Positions 38,942 to 49,701 are shown, numbered from the stretch's first letter. The stretch: DNA of 64,000 nt from Enterobacter cloacae (GCA_014169315.1 AP022133.1:2976001-3040000); one strand, 5' to 3'. Program-made: numbers and translations. Notes: generated from the sequence alone by a model not told the origin.

Positions 38942-39060
38942 TTTCAGAGCAGTTCGATGGAAGAAAAAGCGCGGATGGAGGGTTTTTCGCCAGAGAAGGA
39001 CGAAAAGTTGCGTTGTGGGTCACGGATTGAGCGGATTATCAGGGATGGGGGGATTGTATC

Positions 39061-39095
39061 CCCCTCACCCTAACCCTCTCCTTGTAGGGAGAGGG
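39061..39095. repeat. Interspersed repeat, copy 1 (CCCTCACCC type)
   Basis: CCCTCACCC followed by CCCTCTCC (39074-39081) and GGAGAGGG (39088-39095), a hairpin with a 6-base loop. Related copies lie at 44012-44057 and 62983-63028. It is placed just after bglX and may act as its transcript end. Confidence 0.7.
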
Positions 39096-39103
39096 AAACA
39101 ACA

Positions 39104-41401
39104 TTACTGCAGCTCGAACTCGCCTTTATTCACGCGGGCAGAATCCACGCCGATAAACACGTTGAATTTGCCAGGCTCCGCAGCGTATTTCATCTGCTGG
39201 TTCCAGAACTTCAGCGCGTCCACGTCGATCGGGAAGCTGACGGTTTGGGTTTCGCCAGGCTTGAGGGCAATCTTCTCAAAACCACGCAGCTGTTTCACCG
39301 GACGGCTCATGGACGCAGTGACATCCTGAACGTACATCTGGATCACCGTTGCCCCTTCGCGTTTACCCGTGTTGGTAACCTCCACGCTGGCAGTGACTTT
39401 GCCGTCACGCTTCATGGTCGGTGCTGACATTTTCACGTCAGAAACCTTAAAGGTGGTGTAGCTCAGGCCATAACCAAACGGGTACAGCGGGCCGTTAGCT
39501 TCGTCGAAGTAGCGTGACGTGTACTTGTTCGGTTTGTCGGCATTGTACGGACGACCGGTGTTCAGATGGCTGTAATACACCGGGATCTGCCCCACAGAGC
39601 GCGGGAAGGACATCGGCAGTTTGCCTGACGGGTTGTAATCGCCAAACAGCACATCGGCAATGGCGTTACCGCCTTCAGTACCGGCAAACCAGGTTTCCAG
39701 AATTGCGTCTGCCTGCTGATCTTCTTTCACCAGCGCCAGAGGACGGCCGTTCATCAGCACCAGCACCAACGGCTTACCGGTCGCTTTCAGGGCGGCGATC
39801 AGGTCGCGCTGACTCTGCGGAATAGTGATGTCGGTACGGCTGGAGGCCTCATGCGCCATACCCTGCGCTTCACCAACGACAGCAACCACCACGTCGGACT
39901 GCTTCGCCGCATTAACCGCTTCGTCAATCATCGCTTTCGGTGAACGTGGATCCACTTTCACCGCCTCTTCGTACTGGTTGAGGAAGGCAACAATGTCTTT
40001 ATCACTGGTGACGTTCGCCCCTTTGGCGTACACCACTTTGCCGTTTTCACCGACCGCGTTTTTAATGCCGGTCAGTACAGTCACGGATTGATCGGCCACG
40101 CCAGCGGCTGACCAGCTCCCCATGACGTCACGCTTGCTGTCGGCCAGCGGGCCAACCACGGCGATCGTAGCGGACTTTTTCAGCGGCAGCGTTTCCAGAC
40201 GGTTTTTCAGCAGCACCAGGCTTTCACGCGCAACGTCACGTGCATCTTTACGGTGCAGACGGCTTTCAGCGTTGGTGTCTGCCGGGTCTGAATCTTTCGC
40301 GCCCAGGTGGCTGTACGGATCGTTAAACAGCCCCATGTCGTATTTCACATTCAGCACGTGACGGGTAGCGTCATCCAGTTCCGCCATCGTTACCTTACCG
40401 CTCTTCACCAGCCCCGGCAGGTATTTGCTGTAGTATTCGTCACTCATGCTCATGTTGATGCCGGACTTGAGCGCCACGCGCACTGCATCTTCCGGGTCGG
40501 AAGCCGTTCCGTGTTTGATCAGTTCCTTGATAGCGCCGTGATCGGAGACGGTGATGCCCTTAAAGCCCCACTGGTCGCGCAGTACATCTTTCAGCAGCCA
40601 GGAATCAGAGGTCGCAGGCGTGCCGTTGAGTGAGTTCAGCGCCACCATCACCGCACCGCTGCCCGCATCCAGGCCCGCTTTGTACGGAGGCATATAGTCG
40701 TTGAACAGGCGCTGTGGGCTCATGTCCACGGTGTTGTACTCTTTACCACCCTCAACAGCACCGTAGGCCGCAAAGTGCTTAACGCTGGTCATGACAGAGT
40801 AGCGATCCGCCGGGCTTTTACCCTGCATCGCTTCCACCATGGTTTTACCCATTATCGACGTTAAATATGTATCTTCCCCGAAACCTTCTGAGGCGCGGCC
40901 CCAGCGCGGATCGCGGGAGACGTCCACCATCGGAGCCCAGGTCATGTTCAGGCCGTCGTCTGCCGCTTCATATGCAGAAACGCGCCCCACGGTTTTGACC
41001 GCATCAAGGTTAAAGGAGGAGGCTAAACCGAGGCTAATCGGGAAGACGGTACGCTGACCGTGCAGCACGTCATAGGCGAAGAACAGAGGAATTTTCAGAC
41101 GGCTGAGTTCCATCGCCTGATCCTGCATTTTGCGGATATCCTGGCGAGTGACGGTGTTAAAGATTGCCCCAACCTGGCTCTCTTTAATCATCTCACGGAT
41201 GGCCTCTTTCGGGTTATCCGGACCGACGCTGATAAGACGCAGCTGGCCTATCTTCTCATCGACCGTCATCTTCTTAAGCAATTGGGTAACAAACGCGTCC
41301 CGGGCTTCAGGCGTAAGCGGGTGATTACCAAACAAATCCTCTGCCAGCGCAGGTTGCAGCGCCAGGCTGACGGCGACACCTACAGAACATAGCCATTTCA
41401 T
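39104..41401 (-). CDS. bglX: Periplasmic beta-glucosidase BglX (GH3)
   Basis: 765 residues with a signal peptide (SVGVAVSLALQPALA/ED, cut near residue 20). The GH3 N-terminal barrel has SVKHFAAYGAVEGGKEYNTV and the nucleophile aspartate in GITVSDHGAIKELIKHG. The GH3 C-terminal domain has VVVAVVGEAQGMAHEASSRT, and a fibronectin-III-like tail begins at about 660. It hydrolyses beta-glucosides in the periplasm. It is divergent from dld. Confidence 0.96.
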   Translation of the reverse strand: MKWLCSVGVAVSLALQPALAEDLFGNHPLTPEARDAFVTQLLKKMTVDEKIGQLRLISVGPDNPKEAIREMIKESQVGAIFNTVTRQDIRKMQDQAMELSRLKIPLFFAYDVLHGQRTVFPISLGLASSFNLDAVKTVGRVSAYEAADDGLNMTWAPMVDVSRDPRWGRASEGFGEDTYLTSIMGKTMVEAMQGKSPADRYSVMTSVKHFAAYGAVEGGKEYNTVDMSPQRLFNDYMPPYKAGLDAGSGAVMVALNSLNGTPATSDSWLLKDVLRDQWGFKGITVSDHGAIKELIKHGTASDPEDAVRVALKSGINMSMSDEYYSKYLPGLVKSGKVTMAELDDATRHVLNVKYDMGLFNDPYSHLGAKDSDPADTNAESRLHRKDARDVARESLVLLKNRLETLPLKKSATIAVVGPLADSKRDVMGSWSAAGVADQSVTVLTGIKNAVGENGKVVYAKGANVTSDKDIVAFLNQYEEAVKVDPRSPKAMIDEAVNAAKQSDVVVAVVGEAQGMAHEASSRTDITIPQSQRDLIAALKATGKPLVLVLMNGRPLALVKEDQQADAILETWFAGTEGGNAIADVLFGDYNPSGKLPMSFPRSVGQIPVYYSHLNTGRPYNADKPNKYTSRYFDEANGPLYPFGYGLSYTTFKVSDVKMSAPTMKRDGKVTASVEVTNTGKREGATVIQMYVQDVTASMSRPVKQLRGFEKIALKPGETQTVSFPIDVDALKFWNQQMKYAAEPGKFNVFIGVDSARVNKGEFELQ

Positions 41402-41590
41402 GTCGTTTTACTCTCTCATCAATAACCGCCGGAAGATCTCGGCCAAACCGTGCGAAAAGCGCAGTGTGCCACAAACCCTCTGAACCTTGCAGGGTTATTC
41501 TCTGATTTTTCTCGTGAATACTCGACCGCTTAACAGTTAATCGCGCTATGCTTTACAACGAGAAATTTGCCCCACCACAAGGAGTGGAAG

Positions 41591-43327
41591 ATGTCTTCTG
41601 TTCGAACTGACGATAACAACACTTTTATTAACGAACTGTCGCGCCTGGTTGGTCACTCTCACCTGCTTACCGACCCGGCAAAAACCGCCCGCTACCGCAA
41701 AGGTTTTCGCTCCGGCCAGGGCGACGCGCTGGCGGTGGTGTTCCCCGGCACGCTGCTGGAACTGTGGCGCGTACTGAGCGCCTGCGTCGTCGCCGACAAA
41801 ATTATTCTGATGCAGGCCGCCAACACCGGCCTGACCGAAGGTTCTACGCCGAACGGCAACGATTACGATCGTGACATCGTGATCATCAGCACCCTGCGTC
41901 TCGACAAACTGCACCTGCTGGACAAAGGTGAACAGGTACTGGCCTTCCCCGGGACGACCCTCTATTCACTGGAAAAAGCGCTTAAGCCTCTGGGACGTGA
42001 ACCCCATTCGGTGATTGGTTCATCCTGTATTGGTGCCTCCGTAATTGGCGGGATTTGCAATAACTCTGGCGGTTCGCTGGTGCAGCGTGGCCCCGCGTAC
42101 ACCGAGATGTCGCTGTATGCCCGCATCGACGAAAACGGCAAGCTGACGCTGGTCAACCATTTGGGAATTGATCTGGGGGCAACGCCAGAGCAGATCCTCA
42201 GCAAACTCGATGACGACCGCGTGAAGGATGAAGACGTTCAGCACGATGGACGGCATGCTCACGACCATGATTATGTCACCCGCGTGCGCGATATCGGGGC
42301 CGATACCCCGGCGCGCTATAACGCCGACCCTGACCGGTTATTCGAATCCTCCGGCTGCGCGGGCAAGCTGGCCGTCTTTGCGGTCCGCCTTGATACCTTT
42401 CCGGCAGAGAAAAAACAGCAGGTCTTTTACATCGGTACCAACCAGCCAGACGTGTTGACCGAAATCCGCCGTCATATTCTGGGTGAGTTCACCCACCTGC
42501 CAGTGGCAGGCGAGTATATGCACCGTGATATTTACGACATCGCCGAACGTTACGGCAAAGACACCTTCCTGATGATCGACAAGCTTGGTACCGACAAGAT
42601 GCCGTTCTTCTTCACCATGAAGGGCCGCACCGACGCGATGCTGGATAAAGTGTCGCTGTTTAAGCCACATTTCACCGACCGCTTTATGCAGAAACTGGGT
42701 CATGTCTTCCCGGCGCATTTACCGGAGCGAATGAAGACCTGGCGCGATAAGTATGAGCACCACCTGCTGCTGAAAATGGCCGGTGATGGCATTACCGAGG
42801 CACAAACCTGGTTGACTGAATTCTTCAAAACCGCCGAAGGTGATTTCTTCGCCTGTACGCCGGAAGAAGGCAGCAAAGCCTTCCTGCACCGCTTCGCCGC
42901 AGCGGGTGCCGCCATTCGTTACCAGGCGGTTCACTCCGAAGAGGTGGAGGATATTCTGGCACTGGATATTGCCTTGCGACGCAACGATACCGAATGGTTT
43001 GAACATCTGCCGCCGGAAATTGACAGCAAGCTGGTACACAAACTCTATTACGGCCACTTTATGTGCTATGTATTCCACCAGGATTACATCGTCAAAAAAG
43101 GCGTCGATGCGCATGAACTGAAAGAACAGATGCTCACCCTGCTGCGCGATCGCGGCGCACAATATCCTGCGGAACACAACGTCGGGCATCTTTACAAAGC
43201 CCCGGATGCATTAAAGCAGTTTTATCGCGAGAATGACCCTACAAACAGTATGAATCCCGGTATTGGTAAAACAACGCGGAAGAAATACTGGAAAGAGAGC
43301 GCCGAAACGGAGCAGCACGACGCGTAA
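41591..43327 (+). CDS. dld: Quinone-dependent D-lactate dehydrogenase Dld
   Basis: This peripheral-membrane FAD enzyme oxidises D-lactate to pyruvate, feeding electrons to quinones. It has 578 residues (E. coli 571) from the ATG at 41591, preceded seven bases upstream by AGGAG. The FAD-binding PCMH part has LMQAANTGLTEGSTPNGNDY and SVIGSSCIGASVIGGICNNS. The C-terminal membrane-binding domain starts at about 270 and ends with NDPTNSMNPGIGKTTRKKYW. A terminator hairpin follows at 43404. Confidence 0.96.
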   Translation: MSSVRTDDNNTFINELSRLVGHSHLLTDPAKTARYRKGFRSGQGDALAVVFPGTLLELWRVLSACVVADKIILMQAANTGLTEGSTPNGNDYDRDIVIISTLRLDKLHLLDKGEQVLAFPGTTLYSLEKALKPLGREPHSVIGSSCIGASVIGGICNNSGGSLVQRGPAYTEMSLYARIDENGKLTLVNHLGIDLGATPEQILSKLDDDRVKDEDVQHDGRHAHDHDYVTRVRDIGADTPARYNADPDRLFESSGCAGKLAVFAVRLDTFPAEKKQQVFYIGTNQPDVLTEIRRHILGEFTHLPVAGEYMHRDIYDIAERYGKDTFLMIDKLGTDKMPFFFTMKGRTDAMLDKVSLFKPHFTDRFMQKLGHVFPAHLPERMKTWRDKYEHHLLLKMAGDGITEAQTWLTEFFKTAEGDFFACTPEEGSKAFLHRFAAAGAAIRYQAVHSEEVEDILALDIALRRNDTEWFEHLPPEIDSKLVHKLYYGHFMCYVFHQDYIVKKGVDAHELKEQMLTLLRDRGAQYPAEHNVGHLYKAPDALKQFYRENDPTNSMNPGIGKTTRKKYWKESAETEQHDA

Positions 43328-43403
43328 GCCTCTGAATCGCGTCTACAGCCATATTTGAGAGATTGTGAAGCGCTCCTCAAACGTACTAGAGTAAATATCT
43401 GTC

Positions 43404-43425
43404 GCCGGAGAACCGTTTCTCCGGC
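43404..43425 (+). terminator. Hairpin after dld
   Basis: GCCGGAGAA (43404-43412) and TTCTCCGGC (43417-43425) form a 9-bp stem with loop CCGT, followed by TTTGT. It is a plausible factor-independent terminator with a short T tract. Confidence 0.65.
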
Positions 43426-43451
43426 TTTGTAAGACGAGGAGCAGGCATACC

Positions 43452-44006
43452 ATGTCGGCTGTTGATATTTACCCTGAAACCGAAGTGGACGTACGCGACG
43501 CCCTTCCTGACGATGTGCATGCCATTACGGCCATCTATGCCTGGCATGTGCTTCACGGGCGCGCATCGTTCGAGGAAGTCCCCCCTACCATCGATGAAAT
43601 GCGCCAGCGGATGAAAAACGTCGCCGAGAGCGGCCTACCGTGGCTGGTCGCGTTGTATCGCGGCATCGTCGTGGGGTATTGCTATGCGACCTTGTATCGT
43701 CCACGACATGCCTACCGTTATACCCTTGAAGAATCGATCTACGTGGATGCCAGTACCACCGGACGCGGGTTTGGTTCAGCGCTCATGGACGCGTTGATTG
43801 AACGCTGCGAGCAAGGACCGTGGCGGCAGATGATCGCGGTTGTGGGCGACGGAAATAATAATGCGGGCTCATTACGGCTGCATAAAAAACACGGCTTCGA
43901 GATTGTCGGTCAGCTACGCAGCGTCGGCTACAAAAAAGGTGACTGGCGGGATACGCTGATTATGCAACGCCCACTCAACGACGGTGACTGGACGCTGCCC
44001 GAATAA
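43452..44006 (+). CDS. GNAT N-acetyltransferase, phosphinothricin/methionine-sulfoximine type
   Basis: 184 residues. The start has the VRDALPDDVHAITAIYAWHV helix typical of the PAT/MddA (YncA) group, followed by the acetyl-CoA loop STTGRGFGSALMDALIERC near residue 100 and LRLHKKHGFEIVGQLRSVGY near 135. Related enzymes acetylate L-methionine sulfoximine/sulfone or phosphinothricin. The actual substrate is unproven. A GACGAGGAG ribosome site precedes the ATG. Confidence 0.87.
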   Translation: MSAVDIYPETEVDVRDALPDDVHAITAIYAWHVLHGRASFEEVPPTIDEMRQRMKNVAESGLPWLVALYRGIVVGYCYATLYRPRHAYRYTLEESIYVDASTTGRGFGSALMDALIERCEQGPWRQMIAVVGDGNNNAGSLRLHKKHGFEIVGQLRSVGYKKGDWRDTLIMQRPLNDGDWTLPE

Positions 44007-44011
44007 AAGCC

Positions 44012-44057
44012 GTGCGGTCTGGTGCCCTCACCCCGGCCGTTTCCCACAGGGAAAGGG
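44012..44057. repeat. Interspersed repeat, copy 2
   Basis: GTGCGGTCTGGTGCCCTCAC, then a hairpin TTTCCC/GGGAAA. The first 16 bases are shared with the copy at 62983 apart from one change. Confidence 0.65.
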
Positions 44058-44068
44058 AGAAAACATAA

Positions 44069-44094
44069 AAAACGGTAACCTGAGTTACCGTTTT
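44069..44094. terminator. Bidirectional terminator between the GNAT gene and pbpG
   Basis: AAAACGGTAAC (44069-44079) and GTTACCGTTTT (44084-44094) with loop CTGA. A and T tracts lie on both sides, so it can serve both convergent genes. Confidence 0.85.
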
Positions 44095-44102
44095 GCATTT
44101 AC

Positions 44103-45026
44103 CTAATCGTTCTGCGCGGTCGCCATCTGTTCCGCTTTTTGCTTTTTATAGCTCAGTGCCGCGGCCGGAACCGGTTGGGCTTTCCCCGTCTCAATCCAGG
44201 TGCGCAGTCGGCTTGCATCCGCGAAGTGGGTGTATTTACCAAAAGCATCCATCACCACCAGCGCCACCGGTTTCCCGTTAAATACGGTACGCATCGCCAG
44301 ACAGTGACCCGCCGCATTGGTAAAACCCGTTTTCGTTAACTGGATGTTCCAGTTATCACGGTAGACCAGATGGTTAGTATTGCGGAACGGCAGCGTATAC
44401 GCCGGGTTCGCAAACGTGGCCGTCTCTTCACGCGTGGTACTGAGCTGCCCAATCAGCGGATACTGTTTGCTGGCAATCAGCAGTTTCGTCAAATCACGCG
44501 CCGTGGAGACGTTATGAATCGACAAACCTGTCGGTTCCACATAATGCGTATTGCTCATACCCAGTGATTTGGCCTTTGCATTCATTGCACGAATGAATGC
44601 GTCATAACCGCCCGGATAGTGATGCGCCAGGCTCGCCGCTGCACGGTTTTCAGAAGCCATCAGCGCCAGCAGTAGCATATTCTTACGGCTAATTTCGCTG
44701 TTCAGACGCACGCGGGAATAAATCCCTTTCATCTCCGGCGTGTGGCTGATATCCACTTTCAGTTTTTCGTCCAGCGGCAGATGGGCATCAAGCACCACCA
44801 TCGCGGTCATTAATTTGGTAATCGAGGCGATCGGTCGCACCAGATCCGGATGGCTGGCGTAGATCACCTGATTGGTATTCAGATCGACAATCATCGCACT
44901 GCCGGACGCAATTTGCGGTTGGGCAGCAGCAGTGGTCACCGCAGGCGTTTTGGCGATCGCTGGCACGGCAACGGACGCACCCAGCAACAGTGCTAGGCTA
45001 AGTAAAGAGACTCGGAATTTCAGCAT
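44103..45026 (-). CDS. pbpG: D-alanyl-D-alanine endopeptidase PBP7
   Basis: This periplasmic low-molecular-mass penicillin-binding protein cleaves DD-crosslinks. It has 307 residues with a signal peptide ([19 protein letters not shown]). The three active-site motifs are present: SITK in [21 protein letters not shown] in [19 protein letters not shown], and KTG in [17 protein letters not shown]. Confidence 0.95.
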   Translation of the reverse strand: MLKFRVSLLSLALLLGASVAVPAIAKTPAVTTAAAQPQIASGSAMIVDLNTNQVIYASHPDLVRPIASITKLMTAMVVLDAHLPLDEKLKVDISHTPEMKGIYSRVRLNSEISRKNMLLLALMASENRAAASLAHHYPGGYDAFIRAMNAKAKSLGMSNTHYVEPTGLSIHNVSTARDLTKLLIASKQYPLIGQLSTTREETATFANPAYTLPFRNTNHLVYRDNWNIQLTKTGFTNAAGHCLAMRTVFNGKPVALVVMDAFGKYTHFADASRLRTWIETGKAQPVPAAALSYKKQKAEQMATAQND

Positions 45027-45193
45027 GGTGAGATTTCTGATAATTATTCACGCACGTCATGACGTACACCGCCTGTGCTAACGGATAAACACAGGCTGGC
45101 TCCGGCATCATAGCGGTCACCGTGGAATGTCGCCAGCGAAGAATCATGAACAGATGCTGCATTGCTGGCATTTACGCCAGCAATGCAGTGAAC

Positions 45194-45781
45194 TTAAAAG
45201 AGACGGTATCCGTAACCCCAAAGAATCACCGTCAGCGCCAGTAACGCCTCCAGCACCAGCACGCCGATAGCCAGCGTTGAACTGGAGAAGTTCAGGCCCT
45301 CTTCTTTATTGATATTCAGGAAGGTTGGAACCCCCAGATACAGCAGATAACCGGTGTAAAAGAGGGCAATCGTACCGATCAGCGCGCACAACCAGACCAG
45401 TGGATAGAGCGCAACAATGCCGCTTAAGAACAGCGGGGTCGCGACATATCCGGCAAAGACCATACAGTGCGCCAGGGACGGACGTTGCGGATAGTTACGT
45501 GCCATCCAGTGAATGACGCGCCCCATCACCGCCACCCCTGCCAGCATCAGGCCGTAGAAGATAATGGCAAGGTAAAGCCCGGTAGACCACGACAACTGAA
45601 CCACGGTGCCATCACCAAAGTTCCAGCCGATTTGTGTTGTACCGATAAACGCGCAGATCACCGGCACCGCTGCCATCAGCAGCACATGGTGCGTGTAATG
45701 GTGCGCGACCGTTTCGTTCTCGTTTCTGATGACATGCATTTCACGGTCGGGATGGGAGAAGAGTCCCCAGACATGGTTCAT
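45194..45781 (-). CDS. yohC: Yip1-family inner-membrane protein YohC
   Basis: 195 residues with five membrane segments in the C-terminal two thirds (for example VPVICAFIGTTQIGWNF, then MVFAGYVATPLFLSGIVALY). The N-terminus is MNHVWGLFSHPDREMHVIRN. The role in bacteria is unknown. Confidence 0.92.
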   Translation of the reverse strand: MNHVWGLFSHPDREMHVIRNENETVAHHYTHHVLLMAAVPVICAFIGTTQIGWNFGDGTVVQLSWSTGLYLAIIFYGLMLAGVAVMGRVIHWMARNYPQRPSLAHCMVFAGYVATPLFLSGIVALYPLVWLCALIGTIALFYTGYLLYLGVPTFLNINKEEGLNFSSSTLAIGVLVLEALLALTVILWGYGYRLF

Positions 45782-45946
45782 AGCGCCCCCTTGTTGTCGG
45801 CCCGTCAGCGATACCTTAAGTATAATGCAGGCTTTAGATTATTTTATGAGCAACCTTAAAAATGCCATTTCGCCTTCATTGCCGCATTATTCATTCATGA
45901 GGTATATGATAAATGCAGGCATTCGCAAGGAAACCCGGCTGAGTTT

Positions 45947-46510
45947 ATGGATATCAATAGTCTGATCGAACAATATGGGTATATCGCGTTGGTCATCGGT
46001 AGCGTGGCAGAAGGTGAAACCATCACCCTGCTCGGAGGAGTGGCGGCACATCAGGGGCTGCTGCGTTTCCCGCTGGTCGTGACTGCAGTTGCGCTGGGTG
46101 GCATGATTGGCGACCAGTTGCTCTACTTTCTGGGGCTACGTTTCGGGCCCGCACTCCTGCTGCGTTTTCCTAAGCATCGCAAGAAAATCCGTCAGGCGCA
46201 GAGACTGATCCAGCGTCACCCTTACCTGTTCGTGATTGGTACCCGTTTTATGTACGGTTTTCGGATAATCGGCCCCATCCTGATTGGCGCGAGCCGTTTG
46301 CCGCCGAAAATTTTCCTGCCACTGAATATTTTTGGCGCGGTTGCCTGGGCGCTGATCTTTACCACACTAGGCTACGTTGGTGGGGAAGTGATTGGCCCGT
46401 GGTTGCACACTCTCGACCAGCATGTGAAGCACTGGGCATGGTTGATTCTGGTGGTGGTGGCAGTCATTGCGGTTCGGCTGTGGCTGAAACACCGGGATTC
46501 GAAGCGTTAG
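45947..46510 (+). CDS. yohD: DedA-family membrane protein YohD
   Basis: 187 residues with the SNARE-associated/DedA core: GETITLLGGVAAHQGLLRF, then FYLGLRFGP-like YFLGLRFGPALLLRFPKH, and the conserved FMYGFRIIGPILIGASRL. DedA proteins act as flippases or transporters for phospholipid and undecaprenyl phosphate; the specific role of YohD is not known. Confidence 0.93.
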   Translation: MDINSLIEQYGYIALVIGSVAEGETITLLGGVAAHQGLLRFPLVVTAVALGGMIGDQLLYFLGLRFGPALLLRFPKHRKKIRQAQRLIQRHPYLFVIGTRFMYGFRIIGPILIGASRLPPKIFLPLNIFGAVAWALIFTTLGYVGGEVIGPWLHTLDQHVKHWAWLILVVVAVIAVRLWLKHRDSKR

Positions 46511-46578
46511 CGCGCACTATTCGGGTCGTACTCACCTCCTGACAATCAACCAGCAGGTAAGTACAGATCATGGGCGCT

Positions 46579-47997
46579 TTAGCCGTGATGGTAGCCACCG
46601 CCCAGTGCCGACGTCAGTTGCAGCGTGGCGTCCACATATTGCCCTTGCAGCATCAACCCAGCGATGTGTTCCCTGAACGCCGGGATTTTTGCTTCACTGA
46701 CGCGGGAGCCGGCAATGATACCGGCGCTAAAGCGTGCCTGTGCCAGCGCCACAACACGCGCAGCATCTTTTTCGACCTGCTGCTGGTGCTGGTTTTTCGC
46801 CGTCAGGGTTTCAACTTCACTGGCAGTTCGCGCCACCTGGTTGACGGCATCTACCACCGCTTTGTTGTAGTTCGCGATGGAGAGATTATTCTGCGCCTGG
46901 GCAATATCCAGGTTCGCGTTCAGCCTGCCGCTGTCAAAAATCGGCAACGTCAGTCCGGCTGTCACGCCCATTTGCTGAGCCGAAGAGCGGAACAGATCGC
47001 TCAGATGCAGGGCATCCTGTTGTAAGAACGCCATCAGATTCACATCGGGATAGAAAGCCGCTCTGGCAGCATCCACCTCGCTCATGGACGCTTCGATATA
47101 CCAGTGAGCGGCCTGGAGATCGGGTCGACGCGCCAGCAGTTCATAACCCAGCATCGTCGGCAGCGCAGCCTCTGGTGCAGGTAATGCATGGCGGGTGAGC
47201 GTCATTGAGGTGCTGTTGGTTAACGCTTCCAGACGCGCCTCAACGGCTTTCATTTTTCCCTTTACTTCCGCCAGCTGTTCCTCGGTTTTGCTGGCGTTAA
47301 TGTCCGTTTCGACCCCTTCCACGGAGGAGTTTATCCCGTGCTGGTAGAGCTCGCGGTCGGCACCAATAATATTCTCCTGCTCTTGTTTGATATCTGCGAG
47401 GACATCTCCCACGGCGGCCTGAGTTTGCCACTCCCAGTACAGCCGCGCGACGCTGCTGGCAAGCAGTTGACGCGTTTGTTCCATCTCTGCATTTTGCGCA
47501 TTCACCTTGCCAATACGGGCTTCAACCTGCGCACGGTTTTTGCCCCACAGATCAAGATCCCAGCCAGCAGTCAGGCCAAATGTCCCGTTGGTGTACCACG
47601 GCCCGGTGGTGCCAGCAGCCGGGTCGGTGATGGCAAATGGCCCCATTAACCCCTCAGCCGACATTTTCTGGCGTTCAGCATCAGCCGAAAAATCAATGTG
47701 TGGGCCGTCGGCAGCCATCGTGGCTTTTGCCTGAGCTTCTGCCAGCGTGATGCGCTGCCGGGCAATTTGCATATCTGGCGCATCATTCAATGCTTTCGCA
47801 ATCAGCGAATTAAGCTCGGGGTCGTTATAGTCTTTCCACCATTCATTTTTCGGCCAGTCAGTACGACGTAAATGCGTATTTACCGAAGCCACTGTGGTTT
47901 GTGTTTTAACAGGCGATACTGTGGAATGTTCTGGCGCACAGGCGGCCAGAATAAAGACGAGGGGAGCACTCAGAGATAAAATAAAGGAACGTTTCAT
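46579..47997 (-). CDS. mdtQ: Outer-membrane efflux lipoprotein MdtQ (RND-type outer channel)
   Basis: 472 residues from the ATG at 47997. The signal peptide ends in the lipobox LAAC. Two TolC-type repeats follow, with WWKDYNDPELNSLIAKAL, a helical hairpin region, the glycine/proline hinge ELLARRPDLQAAHWYIEASM and SGLLPIF-like TAGLTLPIFDSGRLNANLD. The gene is full-length here, whereas it is disrupted in E. coli K-12. No pump genes are adjacent, so it would need to work with a distant inner-membrane partner. Confidence 0.92.
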   Translation of the reverse strand: MKRSFILSLSAPLVFILAACAPEHSTVSPVKTQTTVASVNTHLRRTDWPKNEWWKDYNDPELNSLIAKALNDAPDMQIARQRITLAEAQAKATMAADGPHIDFSADAERQKMSAEGLMGPFAITDPAAGTTGPWYTNGTFGLTAGWDLDLWGKNRAQVEARIGKVNAQNAEMEQTRQLLASSVARLYWEWQTQAAVGDVLADIKQEQENIIGADRELYQHGINSSVEGVETDINASKTEEQLAEVKGKMKAVEARLEALTNSTSMTLTRHALPAPEAALPTMLGYELLARRPDLQAAHWYIEASMSEVDAARAAFYPDVNLMAFLQQDALHLSDLFRSSAQQMGVTAGLTLPIFDSGRLNANLDIAQAQNNLSIANYNKAVVDAVNQVARTASEVETLTAKNQHQQQVEKDAARVVALAQARFSAGIIAGSRVSEAKIPAFREHIAGLMLQGQYVDATLQLTSALGGGYHHG

Positions 47998-48191
47998 TAC
48001 GCCATTCACTCAAAAATAAAGGCGCAAATTACGCTTGATACTGTTCGTTTTTTTAGTAACGCGTGGCAATCTGCAAATTGTTATACATTTAAACAATCAG
48101 AAAAATATTCATATTAAAAATTAATTAGTTAGCATTATTCACCAAAATTATAAATCTTCAAAAAGAATCGACCTGGATGAACGATCACGTA

Positions 48192-49124
48192 TCACTTTGA
48201 CTGAATCACCCGCGCAATATCCGCGGAAGTCTGTAACGTACGGATCTCCTGGAATAATCCTAACGCTTCGCTGTACTCTTTGCGCAAATAACTGAGCCAC
48301 TGCTTAATACGTGCAACATGATACAAGCCGGTATCCCCCTGCTTTTCCAGACGGCTGTATTTTTGCAGTAGCGTCACCACCTCAGCCCACGGCATGCGCG
48401 GTTCGTTATATTTCACCATCCGGCTGAGATTCGGCACATTCAACGCCCCACGGCCAATCATTACCGCATCGCAGCCAGTCTCTTTCAGACAGGCCTGTGC
48501 GCTCTCGTAATCCCAGATTTCGCCATTCGCAATCACGGGAATAGAGAGTCGTTTGCGGATCTCGCCAATCGCCTGCCAGTTGATGCGATCGGCCTTATAA
48601 CCATCCTCTTTGGTACGGCCATGCACGACTAACTCTGTTGCACCCGCCTGTTGTACCGCATCGGCTATTTCAAACTGTCGCGCATCGCTGTCCCAGCCCA
48701 GTCGCACCTTCACCGTCACCGGTAAATGCGACGGTACAGCTTCACGCATGGCTTTTGCACCGCGATAAATCAGCTCAGGATCTTTCAGCAATGTTGCCCC
48801 ACCGCCGCTGCCGTTGACCAGTTTCGACGGGCAGCCGCAGTTGAGATCGACCCCGTAAGAACCAAGATCCACCGCACGGGCGGCATTTTCCGCCAGCCAT
48901 TGCGGATACTGGCCCAGCAACTGAATGCGCACCAGCGTGCCGGATGTTGTTCGGCTCTGGTTGTGCAGCTCCGGGCAGAGCCTGTGAAAAGATTTTACCG
49001 GCAATAACATATCGACCACGCGTAAAAATTCCGTCACGCAGAGATCGTAATCATTCACCTCGGTCAGAAGCTCGCGCACGAGGGAGTCGAGCACGCCTTC
49101 CATTGGGGCCAGTAAAACACGCAT
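48192..49124 (-). CDS. dusC: tRNA-dihydrouridine(16) synthase DusC
   Basis: DusC makes dihydrouridine at tRNA position 16 using FMN and NADPH. It has 310 residues (E. coli 315) from the ATG at 49124. The start [40 protein letters not shown] with the catalytic cysteine, and [20 protein letters not shown] are typical. Confidence 0.95.
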   Translation of the reverse strand: MRVLLAPMEGVLDSLVRELLTEVNDYDLCVTEFLRVVDMLLPVKSFHRLCPELHNQSRTTSGTLVRIQLLGQYPQWLAENAARAVDLGSYGVDLNCGCPSKLVNGSGGGATLLKDPELIYRGAKAMREAVPSHLPVTVKVRLGWDSDARQFEIADAVQQAGATELVVHGRTKEDGYKADRINWQAIGEIRKRLSIPVIANGEIWDYESAQACLKETGCDAVMIGRGALNVPNLSRMVKYNEPRMPWAEVVTLLQKYSRLEKQGDTGLYHVARIKQWLSYLRKEYSEALGLFQEIRTLQTSADIARVIQSK

Positions 49125-49302
49125 ATCAGTACCTGTAAAAAAAGACGCGCTATAGTTGCATTTAAACTTAAGACTGTCCATTTGTGGCAATGTCAGACGT
49201 TCCATTCAGGAATGTCTGGTATGCTCAAAATTCATGATGTGATCCGTAGCACATTTCAGGGTTTAATTGTATGATGAATGCGTTTCATCAAGGACTTTCA
49301 CC

Positions 49303-49701
49303 ATGAGCAAATCATTGAATACTATCTGGCAATACCTGCGCGCATTCGTCCTGATTTACGCCTGTCTGTACGCCGGGATTTTCATCGCGTCCCTGTTACC
49401 TATCACCATTCCCGGCAGCATTATCGGTATGCTGATCCTGTTTGTGCTGCTGGCACTGCAGGTTTTGCCTGCAAAGTGGGTCAACCCTGGCTGCTTCGTT
49501 CTCATTCGCTACATGGCGCTACTGTTTGTCCCCATCGGCGTCGGGGTCATGCAATATTACGATTTGCTCAAAGCACAGTTCGGCCCCATTGTCGTCTCCT
49601 GCGCGGTCAGTACGCTGGTGGTTTTCCTGGTGGTGAGCTGGAGTTCGCATCTGGTGCATGGCGAACGTAAAGTGATTGGGCAAAAAGGAACAAAGCAATG
49701 A
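49303..49701 (+). CDS. yohJ: LrgA-family membrane protein YohJ
   Basis: 132 residues from the ATG at 49303, same as E. coli, with four membrane segments and the LrgA/CidA core [20 protein letters not shown]. It overlaps yohK by four bases; the pair corresponds to the holin-like LrgAB/CidAB systems. Confidence 0.94.
   Translation: MSKSLNTIWQYLRAFVLIYACLYAGIFIASLLPITIPGSIIGMLILFVLLALQVLPAKWVNPGCFVLIRYMALLFVPIGVGVMQYYDLLKAQFGPIVVSCAVSTLVVFLVVSWSSHLVHGERKVIGQKGTKQ

Larger units (their letters stand above)
38755..39103. other. Intergenic region between the GH28 operon and bglX
   Basis: It contains the promoter region of the GH28 operon with a CRP-type site (38926-38941) and an interspersed repeat (39061-39095) at the bglX 3' end. 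No gene is seen on either strand. Confidence 0.5.
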